Source: Bacteroidota bacterium
GTDB taxonomy: Bacteria; Bacteroidota; Bacteroidia; CAILMK01; JAAYUY01
Assembly (NCBI GenBank): GCA_018698135.1
Contig: JABINZ010000280.1
Span: 1-32,062 of the forward strand
DNA length: 32,062 nt
Reading direction: 5' to 3'
The translations under genes were made by a program, and so were the position numbers. Position 1 is the first letter of the stretch; each line of letters opens with the position of its first letter. The notes beneath the pieces were generated by a model. That model was not told where the DNA came from. It made no database searches and saw only the letters and a list, made by a program, of their open reading frames with translations. This document shows positions 19,526 through 26,495 of the stretch, piece after piece.

Positions 19526-20566
19526 ATGTCAGATGAAGCAAATAAATCAGAACAAGAAGAGTTTTTTGAGCATTACAGAATTACAGTTGATGCCGGACAA
19601 ATACCTGTTCGCATTGATAAATTCCTTTTAAACAGGATAGAGAATGTAAGCCGAAATAAGCTTCAGAATGCAGCCAAAAGTGGCTGTATTTTAGTGAATG
19701 AAAAAGCCGTAAAAAACAATTATAAAGTAAAACCCAACGACCTGATTTTGATTCTGCTTCCACAGCCTCCACGCGACAAGGAAGTGAAAGCTGAAAATAT
19801 ACCCATTAACATTGTGTATGAAGACGATCAGTTGTTGATTGTTAACAAAGAAGCAGGAATGGTCGTACACCCTGCATATGGCAATTTTACAGGTACTTTG
19901 GTGAATGCGCTGGTCTATCATTTCGATCAATTACCTGCGGATAAAAACAATGATTATCGGGCTGGTTTGGTGCATCGAATTGACAAGGATACAAGCGGAT
20001 TATTGCTTATTGCCAAAGAGGATTTTAGTTTGAGTTTTTTAGCCAAGCAATTTTTTGATCATAGCATCAGTCGATTATACACAGCATTGGTTTGGGGCGA
20101 TGTTTTAGCCGATGAAGGAAGTATTGTGAAAAATGTACTTCGTGATCCCAAGGATAGACGAAAAATGATTTCTGTTGCGGCTACGGAAGATGGGAAACAT
20201 GCCATTACCCATTATAAGGTGTTGGAAAGATTTCATTATTGTACTTTGCTGGAATGTAAATTGGAAACGGGTCGCACACACCAAATCAGAACACATCTGG
20301 CTTCTATAGGTCATCCCTTATTTAATGATGAAACATATGGTGGAGCCCGAATTATCAGTGGTCCGTCTTTTACGAAATACAAGCAATACATCGATAACTG
20401 CTTTAAACTTATTCCCCGTCAAGCTTTGCATGCACGAACCTTGGGGTTTATCCATCCTGAAACTAAAAAAGAAGTCCATTTTACATCCGATTTACCTGCT
20501 GATTTTTCTGCGGTACTGGAAAAATGGAGAGCCTATTCAAAACAATTACATGATTTTGATTCCTAA
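19526..20566 (+). CDS. RluD-family 23S rRNA pseudouridine synthase
   Basis: 346 residues. An S4 RNA-binding domain lies at about 22-85 (VRIDKFLLNRIENVSRNKLQ). It is followed by the RluA/RluD catalytic domain, with IVYEDDQLLIVNKEAGMVVHP, the active-site motif HRIDKDTSGLLLIAK (near residue 151; its first Asp is the nucleophile) and the conserved GRTHQIRTHL (near 250). It converts uridines in 23S rRNA to pseudouridine. The length and S4 domain favour RluD over RluA or RluC, but site specificity cannot be proven from sequence. The ATG start is close to the N-terminus expected for the family. It is divergent from the giant protein gene and may be followed in the same direction by the CCG-domain gene 54 bases on. 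Confidence 0.92.
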   Translation: MSDEANKSEQEEFFEHYRITVDAGQIPVRIDKFLLNRIENVSRNKLQNAAKSGCILVNEKAVKNNYKVKPNDLILILLPQPPRDKEVKAENIPINIVYEDDQLLIVNKEAGMVVHPAYGNFTGTLVNALVYHFDQLPADKNNDYRAGLVHRIDKDTSGLLLIAKEDFSLSFLAKQFFDHSISRLYTALVWGDVLADEGSIVKNVLRDPKDRRKMISVAATEDGKHAITHYKVLERFHYCTLLECKLETGRTHQIRTHLASIGHPLFNDETYGGARIISGPSFTKYKQYIDNCFKLIPRQALHARTLGFIHPETKKEVHFTSDLPADFSAVLEKWRAYSKQLHDFDS

Positions 20567-20589
20567 GTAAAAGATGACTGTTTTTTCAA

Positions 20590-20597
20590 TACTTTTG
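20590..20597 (+). promoter_or_regulatory. -7 box of the CCG-domain protein gene
   Basis: TACTTTTG matches TAnnTTTG, 23 bases upstream of the ATG at 20621. No standard -33 element is visible. It suggests the gene can be transcribed independently of rluD. Confidence 0.45.
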
Positions 20598-20620
20598 TAG
20601 TTGAAAATTAGGACTGAATA

Positions 20621-21340
20621 ATGGAAGTAGATATATTTATCCCCTGTTACATCGATCTCATGTATCCTGAAACCGGATTTAACATGGTAAAGGTGCTGGA
20701 GAAATTAGGTTGTAAAGTACACTACAATCAAAACCAAACGTGTTGTGGTCAACCCGCTTTTAATGCCGGTTATAAGCAAGAAGCCTTTAAAATTGCCAAA
20801 AAATTTGTTAATGATTTTAAAGGAAACCGATATATTGTAAGTCCTTCGGCTTCTTGTATTAAAATGGTGAAAGACAGCTACGAAGATTTTTTCATTAATT
20901 CTTCCAAGCGCAGCGATTATAAAAGAATTCAAAGCAAAGCCTACGAGTTTAGCAGTTTTTTAACCGATGTACTCAACGTAAAAGATGTAGGTGCTGAGTT
21001 TAATGCCAAAATCACCTATCACGATTCCTGCAGTGCTTTTAGGGGAATGAATATTAAAAATGGTCCGCGTGAACTACTCAAACATGTAAAAGGATTGGAG
21101 CTTATTGAGATGAAAGAAAGCGAAACCTGCTGTGGATTCGGAGGTACTTTTGCTGTTAAAATGGAACCCATCTCTTCAGCCATGGCGGATCAAAAAACAA
21201 TTAATGCGCTGGCAACAGGTGCCGACTATATTGTTGGAACCGATAGTAGTTGCCTGATGCATATTGAAGGTTATCTGAAAAAGCAAAACAAAGAAATGAA
21301 AGTGATGCATATTGCTGATGTGCTTGCGCAGGGGTACTAG
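20621..21340 (+). CDS. LutA/YkgE-like (Fe-S)-binding CCG-domain protein
   Basis: 239 residues with two cysteine-rich CCG domains. The first has the motif QTCCGQPAFNAGY (near residues 39-51); the second has ETCCGFGGTFAVK (near 168-180). Upstream cysteines at CYIDLMYP and YHDSCSAFRG complete the usual ligand pattern. The same domain pair occurs in heterodisulfide reductase subunit B, GlpC and LutA, where it binds an iron-sulfur cluster and serves in electron transfer. The length fits LutA, part of the LutABC L-lactate oxidation complex, but no lutB or lutC is next to it here. The product could be a lone LutA-like subunit acting with partners elsewhere. It is followed immediately by the tandem-repeat region. 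Confidence 0.85.
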   Translation: MEVDIFIPCYIDLMYPETGFNMVKVLEKLGCKVHYNQNQTCCGQPAFNAGYKQEAFKIAKKFVNDFKGNRYIVSPSASCIKMVKDSYEDFFINSSKRSDYKRIQSKAYEFSSFLTDVLNVKDVGAEFNAKITYHDSCSAFRGMNIKNGPRELLKHVKGLELIEMKESETCCGFGGTFAVKMEPISSAMADQKTINALATGADYIVGTDSSCLMHIEGYLKKQNKEMKVMHIADVLAQGY

Positions 21341-21521
21341 GTTTTTGGTTTCTGGTTGCTCGTTTCTCGTTTCTGGTTGCTCGTAGCTCGTTGCTGCTCG
21401 TTTCTTGTTTCTTGTTTCTTGTTTCTGGTTTCTGGTTTCTGGTTTCTGGTTTCTGGTTTCTGGTTGCTCGTTTCTCGTTTCTTGCAACTCATAACTCCCA
21501 ACTTCACACTCCTAACTCATT
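21341..21521. repeat. period-7 tandem repeat tract
   Basis: From just after the CCG-gene stop, about 25 consecutive heptamers of form NNNNNCT are seen. Units are GGTTTCT, CGTTTCT, TGTTTCT and GGTTGCT; one 3-base slip (GCT) occurs near 21395. The register continues as TGCAACT, CATAACT, CCCAACT, CCTAACT. Five identical GGTTTCT units are contiguous near 21424-21464. It contains no gene; the open frame across it on the minus strand merely translates the repeat. Confidence 0.85.
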
Positions 21522-21787
21522 TTCGAACAATAGAATAATAGAACAATTGAACAACGAATTAAGAACCTTTAACAACCTGTAACTTTTAACTTTCAACTTC
21601 CAACTCTTAACTCATGTTAAAAAAGTAGAATAATAGAACAAATGAACAACGAATTAAGAACTTGTAACCTGCAACTTTTAACTTTTAACTAATGTTAGAA
21701 CAATAGAACAGGAGAACAATAGAACAACGAATTAAGAACGATTGAGAACTTTCAACTTTTAACTTTTAATTCATAACTTCCTACTCC
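21522..21787. repeat. composite period-8/period-7 repeat, three higher-order copies
   Basis: Three copies (starting near 21524, 21626 and 21697) each consist of octamers such as GAACAATA and GAACAACG, the fixed string CGAATTAAGAAC, then heptamers TTAACTT, TCAACTT or TTAACTC. Copies 1 and 2 end at an ATGTTA-like boundary and the third runs to the stop of the convergent TPR gene. With the preceding tract this makes 447 bp without a gene. Confidence 0.8.
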
Positions 21788-22855
21788 TCAATACTTCACG
21801 CCATTTACCCGATTATACTCTGTAATGTTCATTTGGTTGTTGGCAAACCAGCTTTCGAATGAAGCCATTTGTTTACTGAAAATTTTGATCCAGTCATTGT
21901 ATTCAGCAGGGAAGGAATCTTTGAAAAGCCAGAAAATATAGGCTTCAAGATGATCCGATTCTGAGATTGTTTTTTCCCATTCAAAAATAAAGCAGGGATA
22001 TTCCAATTCCTTTTTACGAAACCAATAATTGACAAAATCCCGGTAATAAAAATACATATTGGTTAACGACAAGCCATCTTCAAGTCGATAGAGTCCAATT
22101 TCAAGTGTGGTTTCATATGATTCTGCAAAGTTGACAACAAACTTTTTCTCATCAAATTTATCCAATCCATAAGTTGCTTTTTCTTGTGTAAGTTCAACAC
22201 TTACTTCATCGGCTGTATTGATGGTAATTGAATTTCGCCAGGTATCCATCATGAGCTTTTTAATCTCCAGCGTTCTTTCGGTGGTTTTCTCGAGGTTGAC
22301 AAAAATTTCACCATAAATCAGCGTCCACATACGCTCCACAGTTCCAGCATATAATTTGGCAGCCTGATAATAATACTCTGCTTCATCGGGTTGCAAATTA
22401 ATTGCATGGTCGAAATACAAGCGGGCTTTGGCAGGATCAGAATTAATCATTTGCATGGCTTCGTGTGCATATTCCTTTGCAGAAGAAGGGCCTTTTACAA
22501 TAACTTCTTTTGGTTTAATGTTGTATTCCTTGCCAAGCGATTCGTATAAATTGGCTAAAAAAGCATGATAGTCTTTGAGATTGGTGTTTTCTTTTAAAAC
22601 AGGATCAATAATTTTCCAGGCTTTTTTCCCCTTGCCTAACATATAATAACCATAGGCAATGTTGTATTTATAATCGATATTTTTCTTGTCAATTTTCAAG
22701 GCTTTCTTGTAAAGTTTAATCCCGTCTTTGTATTCTTCGAAGCGAATTTTATTGGCTCCTTTTTCAGCCAATTGTTTTGCTCCATCTTTTCCATCTTGAG
22801 CATAGGTTAAACTAAACAGGAAAAGTAAAATTGATAAGAATCCAATTTTTTTCAT
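21788..22855 (-). CDS. exported TPR-repeat protein of unknown function
   Basis: 355 residues. The signal peptide MKKIGFLSILLFLFSLTYAQ is followed by TPR-like helical repeats at about 25-110 (IRFEEYKDGIKLYKKALKID; YNIAYGYYMLGKGKKAWKII) and 125-170 (SDPAKARLYFDHAINLQPDE). The C-terminal half, about 175-355, is rich in aromatic and charged residues and matches no family I recognise. With no lipobox and no sorting domain it is probably periplasmic. It starts 11 bases after the stop of the gingipain-like gene, so the two are very likely co-transcribed and may act together. Its 3' end abuts the repeat tract. Confidence 0.8.
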   Translation of the reverse strand: MKKIGFLSILLFLFSLTYAQDGKDGAKQLAEKGANKIRFEEYKDGIKLYKKALKIDKKNIDYKYNIAYGYYMLGKGKKAWKIIDPVLKENTNLKDYHAFLANLYESLGKEYNIKPKEVIVKGPSSAKEYAHEAMQMINSDPAKARLYFDHAINLQPDEAEYYYQAAKLYAGTVERMWTLIYGEIFVNLEKTTERTLEIKKLMMDTWRNSITINTADEVSVELTQEKATYGLDKFDEKKFVVNFAESYETTLEIGLYRLEDGLSLTNMYFYYRDFVNYWFRKKELEYPCFIFEWEKTISESDHLEAYIFWLFKDSFPAEYNDWIKIFSKQMASFESWFANNQMNITEYNRVNGVKY

Positions 22856-22866
22856 GATGATTTGTT

Positions 22867-24843
22867 TTATTCAACAATTATTTTACGAATAGAAGTAGTA
22901 GCGTCTGAATTTATGTTGAGAAAATAGATGCCTTTGCCATATTCTGCCAAACGAAGTTTTACGATCAGCTCATTTTGTGCATCCTGAAGCTGGTTGTGAT
23001 AAAGTTGCTGTCCTACAGCATTTGACAAACTAATTTGAACATCTTTAGCCTGATTTCTTTTTATTAAAACAGTTAATTCATCTTTCGTAGGATTGGGATA
23101 CGTGCTGACGATTGCTTGAGCCTCCTTTTCCTGAAGGGATGTAGGCCAATTGGTGGAGGTGGAGTCAAAAATCCCCTGACTAAGTTGATAAAAACTTCCA
23201 CTACCTGAAACCTGAAGTTTCATTGCACGTATCATATACACATTGTTTCCATTGAGTGAGGCTTCATCTAAATAAGAGTTGCCAATAACCAAATTGCTAT
23301 TAATTTTTTCAAACTTGCTTTTGAGGCTATTTGCCCGGAATATTTCATATCCTAAAATATCAGGATCAGCTGAAGCAGTCCAGTTTAGTTGAACAGTTAC
23401 GTTTCCAACGCTGTCGGCTTTCAATGAAGTAGCTGGTTCAACTATGTGCATGCTCAAAGTTGGGTCGCCCATTAATGCCACATGAACCCAGCGAGCGCCA
23501 TAACCAGCTGGATATAAACTGCTGTTATTTTGCGTTAGCCTGGTTGAATAACCAATGTGTTTTCCTAAGTCCATGTGATGGATATGCCAATGAGGTCGCC
23601 CAGCCCAAAAAGTGGCTAATGGAGATGTGGGGGCAGCCAGAGGTGCGCGAAGGAAATTGTTTTGGGCATCCCAATCGCCAAAATAAGAACCGAATAAGGG
23701 AGTGAAAACAGCTTTGATAGTGGTTGCAGCAATATCGGTTGTTTTGCCTATTCCTCCGCAAGAAGTATAGGATCCTCCTCCACAACCATAAGCCCATAAG
23801 TAGGATTCTGTTGCCAGTGTGCCTAAGAAATCAAGAGCACTCACATTGTCAGCACCAAACATGGCAGAAAAATATCTCCAACCCGTTTGTGCAAATCCTT
23901 CATCATAACTTTTAAAATTGTCATCAATCAGGGCTCTTTTTTCTGCCTTTAATATGGCATGACGGAAATCATGATTTTTATTTAAGTACTGACGAATTAA
24001 TTCCACATCACTTAAGGCAAAAGCGGGCATATTGTATAAATCAACACGACCAACTTCTAAATCAACATCAGATGGTATTACACTTTGATCGAATTTCCCA
24101 TCTCCGGGTATATTGTCATTTTCATCTCTTGAAGCTGTTACATTGTTAATGGATGCATCTGTCCAACTTCCATCAATCTCACCATAATACAAATCAGCTG
24201 GCCATGCACCAAGGTGATCACCGTGTGCGTCCGGATTAATATTTCCTGAATAGGGCACAGGAATATGTCCTAATAGAAAAACAGTACTTAACTCTGGTGT
24301 TGCTGTTTTATCGGCAATAATCAGATCGCGTATATCCGAAACGCTTGTCCCTCTTGAAATGTCGTGTCGAATAATTCGCCATCCATCTCCAATTAAATCC
24401 ATTTCTAAACGGTCAATTTCTGTTTTGAGATCAATTACATAATTACTGTCAACTAATAAAACTACGGTGCCTCTGTATTCAATGGCAGGCATTTCAATCC
24501 CGGCATATAGATAGCTGTAACCTTTTAAGTTGCCTATTCCTCGGTTTTTATAAAACTTGTATTCATATGCTTCTCCGCTTCTAACCTGATCATCTACAAA
24601 ATAAGTTGAGGTGTCGGCAATGTTAGCATAAGCTGGCCCCCAACTGCTGGCATTAATTTCTTTTTTCGAAATAACGTAGTATTCAGCGCTTGCATCAGCT
24701 GGCCAGCTAAAAATAATTTTTGGTGTTGATGTTTCTACCTGACAACTTACCTTAATGGTTTGGTCTTCGGCTTTGGTCTGTGAAAAAACAAAAAATGGTA
24801 AAAACAGTGATAAAACTAAAATTAGAGTAAATGATTTTGTCAT
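22867..24843 (-). CDS. T9SS-secreted gingipain-fold (C25-like) protein with altered active site
   Basis: 658 residues. A signal peptide (to about 21, ending FVFSQ), an N-terminal FN3-like domain (about 28-120), a C25/caspase-like region (about 125-470), an FN3 domain (about 475-565) and a T9SS type A sorting domain with STYPNPTKDELTVL at the C-terminus. The C25-like region has LLGHIPVPYSG (near 190), HGDHLGAWPADLYYGE (near 205), YGCGGGSYTS (near 353), GSYFGDWDAQNNFLRA (near 385) and VHVALMGDPTLSMH (near 460). In gingipains a catalytic GHG histidine and a cysteine about 33 residues later occupy the third and fourth positions. Here these read GCG/GGG and Ser-Tyr-Phe-Gly-Asp, so the normal dyad seems absent. 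This is my alignment by eye. It heads a two-gene unit with the TPR protein. Confidence 0.75.
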   Translation of the reverse strand: MTKSFTLILVLSLFLPFFVFSQTKAEDQTIKVSCQVETSTPKIIFSWPADASAEYYVISKKEINASSWGPAYANIADTSTYFVDDQVRSGEAYEYKFYKNRGIGNLKGYSYLYAGIEMPAIEYRGTVVLLVDSNYVIDLKTEIDRLEMDLIGDGWRIIRHDISRGTSVSDIRDLIIADKTATPELSTVFLLGHIPVPYSGNINPDAHGDHLGAWPADLYYGEIDGSWTDASINNVTASRDENDNIPGDGKFDQSVIPSDVDLEVGRVDLYNMPAFALSDVELIRQYLNKNHDFRHAILKAEKRALIDDNFKSYDEGFAQTGWRYFSAMFGADNVSALDFLGTLATESYLWAYGCGGGSYTSCGGIGKTTDIAATTIKAVFTPLFGSYFGDWDAQNNFLRAPLAAPTSPLATFWAGRPHWHIHHMDLGKHIGYSTRLTQNNSSLYPAGYGARWVHVALMGDPTLSMHIVEPATSLKADSVGNVTVQLNWTASADPDILGYEIFRANSLKSKFEKINSNLVIGNSYLDEASLNGNNVYMIRAMKLQVSGSGSFYQLSQGIFDSTSTNWPTSLQEKEAQAIVSTYPNPTKDELTVLIKRNQAKDVQISLSNAVGQQLYHNQLQDAQNELIVKLRLAEYGKGIYFLNINSDATTSIRKIIVE

Positions 24844-25188
24844 AAATTAATGTTTAGATTCTTCGGACAGCTAAGATATAAATTTAATGTGAATTGATAA
24901 AGGGATTTAGTTAACAATGCCTTTTGTGAAAGCCTAGGTGAATAAATAAAGCATTGCATTATTGAAATACATAAATATTCAAATAATAATCAACTTCAGA
25001 TTATCTTCAGATTGTTCGCAGTAAAATTGCATGTGAAAAATGAAGGATAAAACAGGCTTGGTTTGAACCTTTGGACAATCGAACTTTTGTCAATCAGGAA
25101 AAGGTTAAGTTTTATTTTTTCATTCGTTTTTCATTCAGCAGATTGTGTGAATCTGTTGTCATTTTTTTTAAATAACGACATAATAATC
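24844..25188. other. 345-bp divergent control region upstream of the haem operon and the gingipain-like gene
   Basis: No gene is seen. Two CTTCAGATT copies lie at 24994-25002 and 25005-25013, exactly 11 bp apart. A TATCTTAG box on the minus strand (about 24874-24881) could serve the gingipain-like gene. No full TAnnTTTG element with proper spacing was found for the haem operon. An in-frame TTG at 25063 would extend hmuY but is not credible. Confidence 0.5.
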
Positions 25189-26478
25189 ATGAAAAAATTA
25201 ATACTAAGTTTAAGCATTCTCCTCTTACTATACACACAGGCAACTTCAACCACTTTACAGCTTTTTGAAGGTGATTCAATTGAAATGGGTTCCGATTATG
25301 CAAATGATGTTTTCTATAGTTTTGCGAATGGAAATGTTGCTGAAGAAGACCGCTTTATGTGGGATATTGCTTTTAGAACCAACATCATGAGCTCTTCCAT
25401 TATCATTAATGGTGGATCAGGAGTTGTGCTTTACACCTATCAAAATGGAGATACATCGGGTTGGATGTCAGCTGATACCAGCGGACTTTCTGGCTGGAAA
25501 GCGATGAATAATAGCCTAACTGATTGGGAAGAAGGTGCTTTTTCTGCACATGCAGGAACACATCCCGATTACGGCTGGTGTAATTACAATTCAACCACCC
25601 ATAATTTAATTGCTGATTCATTCTATATCATAAAGTTAACCGATCAGTCTTTCAGGAAAATATGGCTAGTTAAAAAGGAATCATCAAAAAATAAATATCA
25701 TTTTATGTATGCTATGTTGGATGGTTCGCAAGAAAAATCAGTTGTACTCGATTGCAATACATATATGACTAAAGATTTTGTTGCTTATGATCTGTCCAAT
25801 GATGTTGTCAGAGATCGTCAGCCAGCCAAAACAGATTGGGACATGGTTTTTACAAAATATGTCGACAAAGTATACATGGGACCTACTCCTGTCGATTATC
25901 CGGTTATGGGTGTTTTAACGAATGAAGGAGTCTATGTTGCACGAGTTGTGGGACAAGAAGAAAGCACATATGAGGATTATGTAAATGAAACATTCGACTC
26001 AACTTCAATATCTGTTATAGGAAGAGATTGGAAAGCATCAAACGGTATGCCTCCGGTTTATTATATGGTGGATTCTTTGTTGTATTTTGTTTCAGATATA
26101 AATGGAAATATTTACAAACTTTATTTTACTGATTTTGTGAGTGGATCTACCGGAACGGGTAAAGTTGTTTTTAATACAAAAAATATTGGTGGAAGCTCTG
26201 TTTATAACGATCAGGGCATTAAGCAAGCTGAATTTGTTGTTTATCCAAATCCTGCAAGGGCAGGAAATTTAAACTTTGTTTTGCATGCTGTTGAAAATGC
26301 ACAAGTCAGTCTTGACATTTACACAATGATGGGACAAAAAGTACACTCCACCAAATTTGAGCATAGTACAGGTTTAAGTAGGCTTAGTTTGAATTCATTA
26401 TCCTTAAGCCAAGGAAATTATATTGCTAAAATTAATGTTAATGGCCGAACAATGGTTCAGCAATTTGTTATTAATTAA
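25189..26478 (+). CDS. HmuY-family haem-binding protein with T9SS sorting domain
   Basis: 429 residues from the ATG at 25189, chosen because it begins a normal signal peptide (MKKLILSLSILLLLYTQATS). The open frame extends to a TTG at 25063, but that would bury the signal. HmuY features: FMWDIAFRTN near residue 55, followed by SIIINGGSGV, then a second pseudo-repeat KTDWDMVFTKYVDKV and YPVMGVLTNEG, and LYFVSDINGNIYKLYFTDF before the linker. The C-terminal 80 residues form a T9SS type A domain (VVYPNPARAGNLNFVLH, ending QQFVIN). HmuY proteins capture haem and hand it to a TonB-dependent receptor. A histidine-rich stretch (HAGTHPDYGWCNYNSTTHN) may matter, but ligands cannot be assigned. First gene of a three-gene operon, 17 bases before hmuR. 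Confidence 0.87.
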   Translation: MKKLILSLSILLLLYTQATSTTLQLFEGDSIEMGSDYANDVFYSFANGNVAEEDRFMWDIAFRTNIMSSSIIINGGSGVVLYTYQNGDTSGWMSADTSGLSGWKAMNNSLTDWEEGAFSAHAGTHPDYGWCNYNSTTHNLIADSFYIIKLTDQSFRKIWLVKKESSKNKYHFMYAMLDGSQEKSVVLDCNTYMTKDFVAYDLSNDVVRDRQPAKTDWDMVFTKYVDKVYMGPTPVDYPVMGVLTNEGVYVARVVGQEESTYEDYVNETFDSTSISVIGRDWKASNGMPPVYYMVDSLLYFVSDINGNIYKLYFTDFVSGSTGTGKVVFNTKNIGGSSVYNDQGIKQAEFVVYPNPARAGNLNFVLHAVENAQVSLDIYTMMGQKVHSTKFEHSTGLSRLSLNSLSLSQGNYIAKINVNGRTMVQQFVIN

Positions 26479-26495
26479 GCGATCGATTGTTGTTC

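Noticed and set aside
21176-21487. 103-codon minus-strand frame encoding a repetitive ETRNQKP-type peptide
   Set aside because: It is a translation of the period-7 repeat and of the antisense of the CCG-domain gene; no independent coding signal.
21341-21787. Possible CRISPR array
   Set aside because: Units are 7-8 bases and contiguous, without spacers of 25-40 bp or a longer conserved repeat; no cas genes.
25063-25188. N-terminal extension of the T9SS HmuY protein from a TTG at 25063
   Set aside because: It would place 42 residues before a clear signal peptide that begins at the ATG at 25189.
26487-26495. Start of the haem receptor at TTG 26487
   Set aside because: The ATG at 26496 is a better start and gives a normal signal peptide.
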